A DNA stretch of 64,000 bases from Mediterraneibacter catenae (GTDB taxonomy: Bacteria; Bacillota; Clostridia; Lachnospirales; Lachnospiraceae). The notes below the pieces were generated by a model. It saw only the letters and a program-made list of their open reading frames with translations, had not been told where the DNA came from and ran no database searches. The stretch's first letter is position 1. Every line of letters starts with the position of its first letter. Below, one piece after another: positions 7,698 through 15,710 of the stretch. Position numbers and translations under genes: made by a program. The stretch spans positions 248,001 through 312,000 of the forward strand of contig NZ_VMSO01000001.1 of the NCBI RefSeq assembly GCF_008691045.1, in the 5' to 3' direction.

Positions 7698-8557
7698 CGG
7701 TTGCACAGGAGGGCTTCTATGGACTTTATCATGTCCCTGTTAAGGATCATGATCCCAAAAAGGTCGTCATCGTAGTAGGCGGCAGCGAAGGGAATGAAAA
7801 TATCCCGATGAATGTGGGTGCTATGTTTGCCAGGTGCGGCATCGCCGCGTTAGGTATTTGTTACTGGAACGTAGACGGGCTGCCGAAAGAACTGGTTCGG
7901 GTGCCTGTCGATCCATTTGAAAAAGCGATCCTGTGGCTGAAAAACAAAGGATATGAAAAGATTATCATGTATGGCATTTCAAAAGGCGCTGAACTGGTAT
8001 TGCTTTGCGCTTCTCTTATGCCGGATATCTGCGGCGTTGTTGCCCTCTCCCCGATCCACTGTATATGGGGAGGCATGTACGGGAATAAAAGCATGGCATC
8101 GAAAACTTTTTCATCTGCCTCCGAATTCACATACAGGGGAAAAGATTTTCCGTGTATGACAGCGCATCTGAAATATGGGCCGGCAATCCGGAACCTCATC
8201 CTCCATCAGCAGTTCGAGTTATCCTACATCTACGAAGAACCGCTGAAACATTTTGATGAGGATACAGCCATTCATGTGGAGAACATTCAGGGAAACATTT
8301 TATTTATTTACGCAAAGGAAGATCTCATGTGGCCCAGCAAAGAGGCAGTGGCATATATGGTAAACCGCCTGGAAAAACACCGGTTTGCTTTCCGGGTGGA
8401 TGTCTTGGAATATGAAAAAGCAAGCCACATTCTTGTTCCATTAAATCCATCTAAGCTGAAAATGTTTAAAATTGAGAGACAATATCCGGAAGATTGCAGG
8501 CGCAGCCGTGAAGACGCTTTCCATAAAACGATAAAATGGATATCGGAGGTAAAGTGA
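7685..8557 (+). CDS. Alpha/beta hydrolase, acyl-CoA thioester hydrolase/BAAT C-terminal type
   Basis: The protein has 290 residues and no signal peptide. KVVIVVGGSEGNE near the N-terminus forms the oxyanion strand. MYGISKGAEL at about residues 97-106 holds the G-x-S-x-G nucleophile elbow. KEDLMWPS gives the acid-bearing loop and KASHILVPL the late catalytic His. This order matches the C-terminal domain of bile acid-CoA:amino acid N-acyltransferases and acyl-CoA thioesterases, with Ser rather than Cys as nucleophile. The start is GTG 7685, inside the end of the preceding gene. The stop TGA precedes the next ATG by two bases. Acyl-CoA or a related activated acid is a likely substrate class (inference). 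Confidence 0.78.
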   Translation: MEYVTVAQEGFYGLYHVPVKDHDPKKVVIVVGGSEGNENIPMNVGAMFARCGIAALGICYWNVDGLPKELVRVPVDPFEKAILWLKNKGYEKIIMYGISKGAELVLLCASLMPDICGVVALSPIHCIWGGMYGNKSMASKTFSSASEFTYRGKDFPCMTAHLKYGPAIRNLILHQQFELSYIYEEPLKHFDEDTAIHVENIQGNILFIYAKEDLMWPSKEAVAYMVNRLEKHRFAFRVDVLEYEKASHILVPLNPSKLKMFKIERQYPEDCRRSREDAFHKTIKWISEVK

Positions 8558-8559
8558 AT

Positions 8560-9045
8560 ATGGCGGTCATGATAGAAAGTTTGATTGGTATCTTATTATT
8601 CACAGTTCTGATTGTGTCACTGACGCTGAAAAATCCCCTTACCTCAGTGGGAGATTATCCCCCGGTCATACGGGAGAAATGTATGGAATTAGGATTGATC
8701 GAAAAAAGAGAACAACGCTTTACCAGGGCAGATATCCTCCGAAAGGGGATCGCCCTGCTTGCTTTTGTGTTCATCTTCGCTGTTGTCCTGAAACAGTTTA
8801 ATGGAGCGGATACATTCTGGAAAGGGTTTCGGGATTCCTACCTGATCTGGCTGATCATTGATTGGTATGACGCTCTGATACTTGATTGTATCTGGTTTTG
8901 CCATTCGAAAAAAGTCAGGATACCAGGCACAGAGGATATGGAAGAATATAAGGACTATCGTTTTCATATCAGGCAGTCCTGTATTGGTATGCTTCTTGGC
9001 CTGCCCGCCTGTCTTGCAGTGGGAGCGATTACAGCAATCCTCTGA
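8560..9045 (+). CDS. Four-helix membrane protein of unknown function
   Basis: The protein has 161 residues with hydrophobic stretches at about 5-22, 64-80, 93-112 and 143-161. A charged loop (REKCMELGLIEKREQRF) follows the first helix and a cytoplasmic-looking KKVRIPGTEDMEEYKDY segment precedes the last. I do not recognise a domain of known function. ATG 8560 is chosen over GTG 8554 because the broken copy at 5650 keeps the ATG but not the GTG. It closes cassette 2, two bases after the hydrolase. Recurrence at the end of both cassettes, behind unrelated cargo, suggests it belongs to the carrier or serves any cargo. Confidence 0.75.
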   Translation: MAVMIESLIGILLFTVLIVSLTLKNPLTSVGDYPPVIREKCMELGLIEKREQRFTRADILRKGIALLAFVFIFAVVLKQFNGADTFWKGFRDSYLIWLIIDWYDALILDCIWFCHSKKVRIPGTEDMEEYKDYRFHIRQSCIGMLLGLPACLAVGAITAIL

Positions 9046-9149
9046 TCAGCCATCAAATGATATAAAACAGAATATGATTCGCATCCGGCAGGAAATCTCT
9101 TTCGAGGTCTCCTGCTTTTTCTTTACTCTAAAACGGAAGGAGGTTCCCC

Positions 9150-9500
9150 ATGGCCCGTCTGGTCACCAAATTTAAGTACCTGAAGCCGGATCAGGAAAAG
9201 CCCATCGGCGGGTATGCCACCTACATCGCCACCCGTGAAGGTGTGGAGAAGATCGATGAGTCTTTCAAGCTGGCTCCAGCAACCGTGAAACACCAAAAGC
9301 TCATCGAAAAGCTCCTGCGGGATTTTCCGGATAGCGCTGCGATGCTGGAGTATGAGGACTACCAGAGAGAAAAGACCGTAGGAGTTGCCTCTGAATTTAT
9401 CACCCGTGCCATTGAGGATAATGCCCATGAGATCCTGAACCAGAGAACCTATGCCGACTACATCGGCACCCGGCCTGGTGCGGAACGGTTTGGCAGCCAT
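9150..9500 (+). pseudogene. MobP3/MobL-type relaxase, N-terminal fragment
   Basis: ATG 9150 follows GGAAGGAGG. The first roughly 115 residues match the start of MobP3-type relaxases (MARLVTKFKYLKP, then GYATYIATREGVEKI, and later YADYIGTRPGAERFGSH). Homology ends near 9500. The frame then runs into unrelated sequence to a stop at 9593, while the flavodoxin-like reductase takes over in another frame. Relaxases nick the transfer origin, so loss of the rest makes the element immobile by its own means. No integrase or oriT could be recognised. Confidence 0.8.
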
Positions 9501-9834
9501 CATCCGTTCTGCGATCCTCTCTTCAGATATGATCGTATTTGCAACCCCGCTTTATTATTACGGGATGTCAGCACAGTTAAAAATTGCAGTTGACAGATTT
9601 TGTGCATATAACAGCAGCATCACCAGAAAGAAGATGAAGTCCGCACTGTTAGCTGTGGCATGGAACAGCGATAACTGGACATTTGATTCTCTGGAGAGCC
9701 ACTATCGTACTCTGGTCAGATATCTGCACTTTGATGATCAGGGGATGGTACTTGGAAGAGGCTGTGGAAGTCCGGGGATGACGAGAAACACCGAGTATCC
9801 AGAGAAGGCGTATGAATTAGGAAGATCACTTTGA
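9490..9834 (+). pseudogene. Flavodoxin-fold NAD(P)H reductase, C-terminal fragment
   Basis: From about 9490 the frame reads AAIIRSAILSSDMIVFATPLYYYGMSAQLK, then IAVDRFCAYN. This is the central FMN-binding region and dimer helix of NADPH-dependent FMN reductase or multimeric flavodoxin proteins, and it carries on to a natural C-terminus (EYPEKAYELGRSL). The N-terminal half (P-loop-like SPR-x-GN and the first Cys region) is absent, having been replaced by the relaxase. No ribosome binding site precedes any internal start. A similarly beheaded paralogue lies at 59253. Confidence 0.82.
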
Positions 9835-9867
9835 TAGGATACATAATATATAGAGCCATATGCAGAC

Positions 9868-9907
9868 AGGGAGTGCAGTCGGAGTATATTACCGACTGCA
9901 CTCCCTG
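9868..9907. terminator. Bidirectional terminator between reductase remnant and MerR gene
   Basis: A 15-bp perfect stem, AGGGAGTGCAGTCGG (9868-9882) with its complement (9892-9906), has a 9-base AT-rich loop. It lies between convergent genes. Confidence 0.7.
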
Positions 9908-9912
9908 ATTTA

Positions 9913-10272
9913 TTACTGCATATTTTTTTCATTGTTACGGATCTGATAGCGGAGATAATCCAGTTTGCTTATCTGCTTCTCACGGAAATGGATATCATCA
10001 AGCAGAGTCTGCCGTTTTTGCTCAAGCATTTTAAGACGGCTGCTGTCGCTGCCGTTCTGTTCCAGAAGAAGTTTCATATAGGTCTCTATCTCAGAGACTT
10101 CAAATCCGATATCGTGTAAGGTCATGATCAGCCCAAGACGTTCCAGGTCGGTGTCGTCATACTGCCATGCACCCATTACTTTCCTGACCGCTCCGCACAG
10201 TCCCCAGCGCTCATACTCATGAAGAATTTCAAGAGGTATGTTATAACGCTCACTTGCCTCATTAATTGTCAT
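9913..10272 (-). CDS. MerR-family transcriptional regulator
   Basis: This 119-residue protein is a short MerR regulator. The winged helix begins at MTINEASERYNIPLEILHEYERWGL, followed by the wing DDTDLERLGLIMTLHDIGFEVSEI. A C-terminal coiled coil (LEQKRQTLLDDIHFREKQISKL) mediates dimerisation. There is no ligand domain and no conserved metal-binding Cys, as in stress-type MerR proteins. ATG 10272 has AAAGGAGAG upstream. A 25-bp dyad upstream (10330-10354) is the likely operator. It is divergent from the DUF4405 gene, the probable target along with itself. Confidence 0.88.
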   Translation of the reverse strand: MTINEASERYNIPLEILHEYERWGLCGAVRKVMGAWQYDDTDLERLGLIMTLHDIGFEVSEIETYMKLLLEQNGSDSSRLKMLEQKRQTLLDDIHFREKQISKLDYLRYQIRNNEKNMQ

Positions 10273-10329
10273 ATGCTCTCTCCTTTCAGAATGTAACAAT
10301 CCAGCCAGATCCTTTGGTCAGTTTCATTG

Positions 10330-10354
10330 TAGACTCTAAATGAAAACGTGTCTA
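10330..10354. promoter_or_regulatory. Dyad in the MerR/DUF4405 divergent region
   Basis: TAGAC-N15-GTCTA forms a spaced palindrome between the divergent genes. The left part, TAGACTCTAAAT, resembles operators of stress-type MerR regulators. A second, wider inverted repeat (TGTCTAATAC 10349-10358 and GTATTAGACA 10412-10421) overlaps it. Confidence 0.5.
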
Positions 10355-10493
10355 ATACCTATATTGGATTCATATCAATGCCTGAAATGAATGTTCGTCG
10401 ATTCAACATGAGTATTAGACATTAAACAGAAAAATCGGTATGCTTATATTGTGAAAAGCAGGAAGGAGGGATTTTTCTGAAACCTAAGATGAA

Positions 10494-11069
10494 ATGTTTG
10501 TTCTTTTTATTTTCCATCATCTCCTGAACCGGAACTGGTATAGCAATCTGTTCAGAGGAAAATATACACCGCTGCGTATTTTGCAGACAGCAGCAGACGT
10601 GCTGCTTCTGGCGGCAATGATCGGGCTGATGGTAAGCGGGATCATCCTGTCCAGAGTGGTATTCGATTTTCTTCCCATATCCGGCGGCATGGGATTTGCG
10701 CGGACGCTCCACATGCTTGCCTTGTACTGGGGATTCCTGCTCATGAGTCTGCATCTGGGGCTTCACTGGGGCATGATCATGGGCATGTTCCGGAAAGCGG
10801 CCGGCATCGAGCATCCTTCACGGATCAGGACATGGATACTGCGCGTTCTGGCAGTCGGACTTTGTGCATACGGGATATATGCCTTTGCTAAAAATGGTAT
10901 CGCTTCCTATATGTTTTTACAGACACATTTTGTTTTCTTTGATATGGATCAGCCTCTGCCGCTCTTCTTTGCAGAATATATCGGCATGATGGGGCTGGGG
11001 GCAGTTCTTGCTCATTATATAGGAAAACTGCTCCGGAGATCCGGATCAAAGCAGATTAAGAAAGATTGA
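10494..11069 (+). CDS. DUF4405 membrane protein, N-terminus deleted
   Basis: The 191 residues resemble DUF4405 proteins, which look like cytochrome b561-type four-helix membrane domains with heme-ligand histidines. Here HHLLNRNW, HMLALYWG and LHLGLHWGM retain several His. The first helix is missing. A well-placed GGAGGG at 10465 leads to a CTG codon followed by K-P-K-M, the usual family start, but that frame breaks at about 10492 and the rest continues in another frame from ATG 10494. About 35 residues appear deleted. The product may still be made without helix 1, or the gene may be dead. DUF3737 follows 18 bases later. Confidence 0.65.
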   Translation: MFVLFIFHHLLNRNWYSNLFRGKYTPLRILQTAADVLLLAAMIGLMVSGIILSRVVFDFLPISGGMGFARTLHMLALYWGFLLMSLHLGLHWGMIMGMFRKAAGIEHPSRIRTWILRVLAVGLCAYGIYAFAKNGIASYMFLQTHFVFFDMDQPLPLFFAEYIGMMGLGAVLAHYIGKLLRRSGSKQIKKD

Positions 11070-11087
11070 TAAATGGAGGTTTTTGGT

Positions 11088-11924
11088 ATGAAACAGATTC
11101 AGAATCAGACATTTGATGAGGAAAGAGCTCTTTATGGAAGTAAGGGTATTCTGGTGAAAGACTGTACTTTTGACGGGCCGGCGGACGGTGAGAGCGCATT
11201 TAAAGAAAGCTCAGATATTGAAGTGGAAAAGTGCTTTTTCAATCTTCGGTATCCGTTCTGGCATGATCAAGGTCTGTCAGTCAGCAGCTCGGAAATGACA
11301 GAGCTTTGCCGTGCCGCTCTCTGGTATTCGGATCACATCAGCATTTCCGACAGCCGGCTTCATGGGATCAAGGCTCTTCGCGAATGCATCGATGTAAAAA
11401 TGAATGGATGCGATATCATTTCCCCTGAATTTGGATGGTCTGTCCACAATATTGAGATGAATGACTGCGATGTTCAGAGTGAATATTTTATGATGCGTTC
11501 CTCAGAGCTGAATTTCCATGACGTACGTATGCAGGGAAAATATTCATTTCAGTATATTGAGAACGCTGTATTTGAGTCATGCACATTTGACACGAAGGAT
11601 GCTTTCTGGCACGCGAAAAATATTGTGGTGAGGAACAGCGTTGTGAAAGGCGAATATCTGGCGTGGTACAGCGAAAATATTACTTTTGAGAACTGCCGTA
11701 TTATCGGTACACAGCCGCTGTGTTACTGCAAGGGCCTAAAACTTATTAACTGCGAAATGATCGACGCAGATCTTGCCTTTGAGCGGTCAGATGTGGAAGC
11801 TGTGATCACAACACCGATGATAAGCATTAAAAATCCACTGTCAGGGCACATCAGTGTTCCGGCTGTAAATGAGATCATCCGGGATATCGAAGGGGCGGAC
11901 GGAGTAGTAGAGATACAGGATTAG
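11088..11924 (+). CDS. DUF3737 family protein
   Basis: This 278-residue protein has no signal peptide. Regularly spaced short strands with conserved small and aromatic residues (DCTFDGP, DIEVEKCFFN, HISISDSRLHG, NIEMNDCDVQS, NAVFESCTFD, NITFENCRIIG) indicate a right-handed parallel beta-helix, as expected for DUF3737. Its biochemical role is not established. ATG 11088 is chosen because ATGGAGGT lies 10 bases upstream; the in-frame ATG at 11073 is itself part of that site. Its 3' end overlaps the convergent TetR gene by four bases. Co-transcription with DUF4405 is likely. Confidence 0.85.
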   Translation: MKQIQNQTFDEERALYGSKGILVKDCTFDGPADGESAFKESSDIEVEKCFFNLRYPFWHDQGLSVSSSEMTELCRAALWYSDHISISDSRLHGIKALRECIDVKMNGCDIISPEFGWSVHNIEMNDCDVQSEYFMMRSSELNFHDVRMQGKYSFQYIENAVFESCTFDTKDAFWHAKNIVVRNSVVKGEYLAWYSENITFENCRIIGTQPLCYCKGLKLINCEMIDADLAFERSDVEAVITTPMISIKNPLSGHISVPAVNEIIRDIEGADGVVEIQD

Positions 11925-12508
11925 TCTTCGTTTCGCCCCGCCAATCCAGCTCCGTCCAGTCCGTGCAGGATCAGGCGGGTCGCAAGCGGGATCATCTCTT
12001 CGATCGGGATTCTCTGGCCGTCCACTTCCCACTGGCGGTAGATGACGCCGAGACACACAGAGAAATATGTAATGATCAGATTGCTCTCAAAGCGGTTGTA
12101 CTGAGGAAAGCAGTCGTATTTCGCAAAGAAATGCTCACGGATCAGATCAGAGGGGCTGTTTGAATCTGTCACATTTCCTTTGGCGGAAAGAATCTTCTTA
12201 TCGACCGGATCAAGCGCTGCCATGAACTGAAAGCTGTGCTGTATGATCTTCTCCACATCGTCCGGGAAAACCGTCTCTGAGATCATCCGCAGTGTGGGTT
12301 CCATAAGTTTGAACTGAAGCTCGGTGAGCAGATGATCCAGAGAGGGATAGTGCAGATAGAAGGTCTTCCGGTTGATCTGGGCTCTCTCTGTAAGTTCTTT
12401 GATCGTGATCCTGGAATATTCAGTCTCTGCTATCATCTCACGGAATGTCTTTTGTATCAGATTTTCATTTTTAATAAAACGCAGATCCTGTTTCGGTGTG
12501 GAACTCAT
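11921..12508 (-). CDS. TetR/AcrR-family transcriptional regulator
   Basis: This 195-residue protein is complete. The N-terminal helix-turn-helix reads SRITIKELTERAQINRKTFYLHYPSLDHLL at about residues 32-61. The remainder is a helical TetR_C-type ligand domain. It ends converging on DUF3737. Upstream lies a 285-base gap containing a copy of the dispersed palindromic repeat (12663-12763). The target is unknown. Confidence 0.9.
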   Translation of the reverse strand: MSSTPKQDLRFIKNENLIQKTFREMIAETEYSRITIKELTERAQINRKTFYLHYPSLDHLLTELQFKLMEPTLRMISETVFPDDVEKIIQHSFQFMAALDPVDKKILSAKGNVTDSNSPSDLIREHFFAKYDCFPQYNRFESNLIITYFSVCLGVIYRQWEVDGQRIPIEEMIPLATRLILHGLDGAGLAGRNED

Positions 12509-12662
12509 CTCCGTTTTCAGCTCCTTCGCATGGTTTTGTGCAATAAATTAATACACATATTTGTAAAAATGAGTATTAAGCCACAAGATAGAACATATGC
12601 CCATTGTGGTAAATAGATATTTTTATTATTATAATACCAGGATAAAAAACAATCAAGAAAGT

Positions 12663-12763
12663 AGCAGTTCAGCCCTCGCCACTCGCAAAGCCGCAATGAT
12701 GTGCTTATTACGGCTGCGCCGCGTCTTTACTTATATACTGGCGTCAGATGGCTGAACTGTTGC
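12663..12763. repeat. Dispersed palindromic repeat, short copy
   Basis: About 101 bp bounded by GCAGTTCAGCC and GGCTGAACTGTTGC. It shares the inner CCGCA...GTGCTTATTACGG hairpin with the copies at 34417 and 53505 but lacks their second, long hairpin. It is not coding. Confidence 0.7.
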
Positions 12764-12793
12764 GTGATTGATATAGAAAATGGAGGTGCGAAT

Positions 12794-13396
12794 ATGAAAT
12801 TTCGCTACATAACAATTGAAAGAGAATACGGAAGCGGGGGAACAAAGATCGCACGAAGACTTTCAGAAGTCAGCGGTGTGCCGTGTTACGGGAGGGAGAT
12901 CCTTGAAGCGGTTGCAAAGAAGCAGGGAATCCCGGTAGAGCGAATCAACCAATACGAAGAAAAAGCAACAGGAAGTCTGATTTACTCTATGTTTGTCATG
13001 AGCCGTGTCCAGACAGGTGACCCGAATATGCTGACAAAAGAAGGAAAGGTATTTCTCGATGAGCAGCTTGAGATCCGGAGACTTGCCATGGAAGGACCGG
13101 CAATCTTTCTTGGACATTGTGCCAGTGACGCCCTGAGAGACCAGAAAGGCGTCATAAAAGTATTTATCCATTCCGAGAACGAGGAAGAGGTAAAGAACAG
13201 GATAGCGAAAGATTACGGAATCGCTCCGGGAGATGTGGAGTCGACCCGCAGGTTCTATAATAAAAAGAGAGCAGGGTATTTCCGGGCCAATACAGGAAAT
13301 GAATGGAAGGATCTGAAGAATTATGATGTGGTCCTTGACTCGGCTAAGCTGGGAATCGAGGGATGTGTGAACATACTTAAAGGTATTTTCGAATAA
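12794..13396 (+). CDS. Cytidylate kinase-like family protein
   Basis: The protein has 200 residues. The N-terminal ITIEREYGSGGTKIARRLSE is the family's variant P-loop, followed by VPCYGREILEAVAKKQG. A C-terminal Arg-rich lid (STRRFYNKKRAGYFR) is typical of NMP-kinase folds. These proteins are common in Lachnospiraceae and are not the housekeeping Cmk. Nucleoside monophosphate phosphorylation is assumed but not shown. ATG 12794 follows ATGGAGG. A frame open from 12701 passes through the dispersed repeat and was not used. A terminator lies downstream at 13417. Confidence 0.85.
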   Translation: MKFRYITIEREYGSGGTKIARRLSEVSGVPCYGREILEAVAKKQGIPVERINQYEEKATGSLIYSMFVMSRVQTGDPNMLTKEGKVFLDEQLEIRRLAMEGPAIFLGHCASDALRDQKGVIKVFIHSENEEEVKNRIAKDYGIAPGDVESTRRFYNKKRAGYFRANTGNEWKDLKNYDVVLDSAKLGIEGCVNILKGIFE

Positions 13397-13416
13397 TAAG
13401 AAGATGTACATAAAGC

Positions 13417-13479
13417 TCCGCAGGATCAGAGTGATACACTGTCATTTTTAAGACAGGCAGCCTGATCCTGCGGATTTTT
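13417..13479 (+). terminator. Terminator after the cytidylate kinase-like gene
   Basis: TCCGCAGGATCAG (13417-13429) pairs with CTGATCCTGCGGA (13462-13474), followed by five T. The loop holds a smaller CTGTC/GACAG hairpin. It lies between convergent genes and may serve both. Confidence 0.75.
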
Positions 13480-13503
13480 GTTTTACTGTGCAGTTCTAGT
13501 AGG

Positions 13504-14172
13504 TTACGCCCATTCGAAGTGATCTGCCCCTGCACCCAATTCGAAATGATATTTCGCGATGCCGAGATCGATCTTTGTGTAAAAACCGAATCCGGCTTTT
13601 GCAGAGACTTTATTTCCATCAAGTGTGAACAGGAATTTCTGCTGATTCATGGCAGTCGGAGCGAGCAGCGCAGCTTCTGCACCGGCTCTGAACCAGTCGG
13701 GAAGCGGTCTGTCTGCTTTGGCTATTGCCTCTACAGGTTTTGACTTGTGAGGAACGCCGTTAGTCTTGCCGTATCCGAGGGAGATAACGATGCACAGCTT
13801 CTCCCCGCTGTTTACGGTGAACGCCGTCTTCACTTTGCTGTAAGTCATTGCTACCCAGCAGGTGTTTAAGCCTAGCTGCTGTGCTTTCAGGACAAGCCTC
13901 TCGCCATAGTATCCGCATTTTTCATCCAGATCAGGTCCTTTTTTACCAATCATGGCGATATAGTTTCTGACGCCGCTGAATTTTCCATAGTGTGCCATGA
14001 AACTGTCAAAGGCTTTCGGTTCATCTTTTACGAGCTGTATGTACAGCCCGCTTTCTTTGTTGCATGCTTCAATCTCGTTCTCCAGTTCGGCGATAACGCT
14101 CTCTTCGAGTGGTCTGTCCTCATACTGGCGAACACTGTGTCTTTCTTTCATTGCTTCTTTTAAATCCATCAT
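13504..14172 (-). CDS. Nitroreductase-family protein (TM1586 type)
   Basis: This 222-residue predicted FMN-dependent oxidoreductase starts with MDLKEAMKERHSVRQYEDRPL, the nitroreductase phosphate-binding RHSxRxY motif. GYYGERLVLKAQQLGLNTCWVAM matches the TM1586-like putative nitroreductase group, in which two half-domains are fused. ATG 14172 has ATGGAGAG 7 bases upstream. It follows an ArsR gene by 61 bases in the same direction, so the pair is probably an operon under ArsR control. The electron acceptor is unknown. Confidence 0.88.
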   Translation of the reverse strand: MMDLKEAMKERHSVRQYEDRPLEESVIAELENEIEACNKESGLYIQLVKDEPKAFDSFMAHYGKFSGVRNYIAMIGKKGPDLDEKCGYYGERLVLKAQQLGLNTCWVAMTYSKVKTAFTVNSGEKLCIVISLGYGKTNGVPHKSKPVEAIAKADRPLPDWFRAGAEAALLAPTAMNQQKFLFTLDGNKVSAKAGFGFYTKIDLGIAKYHFELGAGADHFEWA

Positions 14173-14233
14173 GTCTATTCTCTCCATTCTTTATGTTTTC
14201 AGTAAGATGCTGCGGCTCATTTTGCTGTTCCTG

Positions 14234-14593
14234 TCATTCTGTAGTATTACGGGCAGGCAGGTTTTCCATGATTTTTTTTGCATGAGTCAGCATATGCAGC
14301 AGACGCTCCATGACATCCGAGTCCGCATCAAAATAGTAATAATTCTTTGTACCTTCTTTGCGGACCTGCAGCAGACCGGCGTCTTTGAGTATCTGGATAT
14401 GGTGGGATACGGCCGGTCGAGAGAGGTGTGTCTTCTCCGTGACGGCTCCTACGCGGACGCCGCCGCACTGTCCCATCTTCATCATTTCCAGAATGAGGTG
14501 CTGACGGTTCTCGTCTCCGAGCGCCAGCAGGATCTTCCGGCAGCTCTCAAACTCTGCCGCGAGTTCGGCAAGCTCTTTCTCATGATCTGTCAT
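14234..14593 (-). CDS. ArsR/SmtB-family transcriptional regulator
   Basis: This 119-residue winged-helix repressor has CRKILLALGDENRQHLILEMM, the recognition helix HLSRPAVSHHIQILKDAGLL and the wing VRKEGTKNYYYF. No paired CxC metal site is evident, so it may respond to something other than arsenic or cadmium. ATG 14593 has AAAGGAG upstream. It is upstream of, and co-directional with, the nitroreductase, which it probably regulates. Confidence 0.9.
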   Translation of the reverse strand: MTDHEKELAELAAEFESCRKILLALGDENRQHLILEMMKMGQCGGVRVGAVTEKTHLSRPAVSHHIQILKDAGLLQVRKEGTKNYYYFDADSDVMERLLHMLTHAKKIMENLPARNTTE

Positions 14594-14787
14594 AATTACA
14601 CTCCTTTGGTTTATCAGATTAAACCATTGTACCATAGAGATGAGATTTTGCAACATTGGTAAAGAAAATCGAGTTGATTACAGGCTGCAGTTTAGAAACA
14701 GCGCACTGGAAAATGCGTTGACAACTAATCCTCTTTTTTGGAAATCCTTTTTCACATAGAGAATATTTCTTTTTTCTTGAAATAACG

Positions 14788-15354
14788 ACTCCCGGATGGA
14801 TAAGCACGCGCCCTTATCTGCTGGCGCTCTGTGCAGTTGCTGCAATTTTCCTCGCGCTGTTAAGAGTCAGCCTTAAAATCCTGAAAGGTTTCAAGGTATT
14901 TGACGATATTCTGCAGCGGCAGTGTGATCCGAAACAGTATCTTGCGGTCATAAGTTATGGGGTATCTTATGGAAAAGAGCTTCGGCTTAAAGGTTATCAA
15001 AAATCTGTATTCCTGTTGATGCAGCAGAGATATGCATTAGCATTGATGGGAAATGCACAATTAGAAGAAAGCAGACGATACCTGAATGAAGAGTGGAGCG
15101 GAAAGAAGAAAGAACGTCTTTATAAACAGACTGTACTCAATCTGGATCTGGTGGAAGCATACCAGCAGCAGGATGCAGACCGGTATAATGAACTATATGA
15201 CCGGGCTGACCGGTCGATCAAAAGGAATAAGCTTTTTGGCGCGGAGAAGTTGTTTCTTGAACATCAGTATAAACAGGCCATAGATTTTCTGGAGGGATAC
15301 AGAGTCCGGACAGCTTATGACAAAGTGATCAGGTCATATCTTCTCGGACAGTGA
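14788..15354 (+). pseudogene. Membrane-anchored repeat protein lacking its start
   Basis: A continuous frame runs from about 14788 to the stop at 15354. It reads a hydrophobic helix (YLLALCAVAAIFLALLRVSL), then a soluble helical part with TPR-like pattern (QQRYALALMGNAQLEESRRYL, LDLVEAYQQQD, RYNELYDRADRSIKR, YKQAIDFLEGY). No ATG, GTG or TTG with a ribosome binding site occurs before the helix, so the 5' end seems lost. An internal ATG at 15016 could give 112 residues without the membrane anchor. I do not recognise the family. Confidence 0.5.
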
Positions 15355-15474
15355 ATAACCATTATGGGACAGAGCAATTGGCAGGAAAGCTCCGGTCATT
15401 TTCCATGAAAGAGGGAGAAAAAAACGTCGGTGCCATATTTGAATCTTTACAGATTTACAGAGGAGAAGATTGCT

Positions 15475-15675
15475 ATGCCGCAGACGGACAGCATGTATCT
15501 GTATGTTGTGGCGGAGGCAAGACGGCTGATGCTTGACGAGAACCGGAATGCGACCGAGGCAGCCTTTGAGATCAGATATGAGAGTGCGTCATAGTTCACG
15601 CGGGATTATCGGAAGATGTTCGGAGCGTCACCGAAAGAAGATGTGGAGAATCTCAAGCAGCAGCTTCGGAAGTGA
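15475..15675 (+). pseudogene. AraC-family regulator, C-terminal scrap with a stop codon
   Basis: The frame reads AEARRLMLDENRNATEAAF, then EIRYESAS, TAG (15592-15594), then FTRDYRKMFGASPKEDVENL. This is the second helix-turn-helix of an AraC protein, in which the stop stands where Gln (CAG) is usual in the YES-x-SQF motif. The DNA-binding half up to that point and the whole sensor domain are missing. It is clearly non-functional. Confidence 0.75.
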
Positions 15676-15710
15676 ACAATTAAAGAAATGTGCAAATTTT
15701 TCAGAGAAAC

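Noticed and set aside
9593-9593. Relaxase protein continuing to the stop at 9593 as a functional short form
   Set aside because: Residues after about 117 are an out-of-frame reading of the flavodoxin-like gene and bear no relaxase motifs.
15351-15536. 61-codon frame between the repeat protein and the AraC scrap
   Set aside because: It overlaps the AraC remnant in another frame, has no ribosome binding site and no resemblance to a family.
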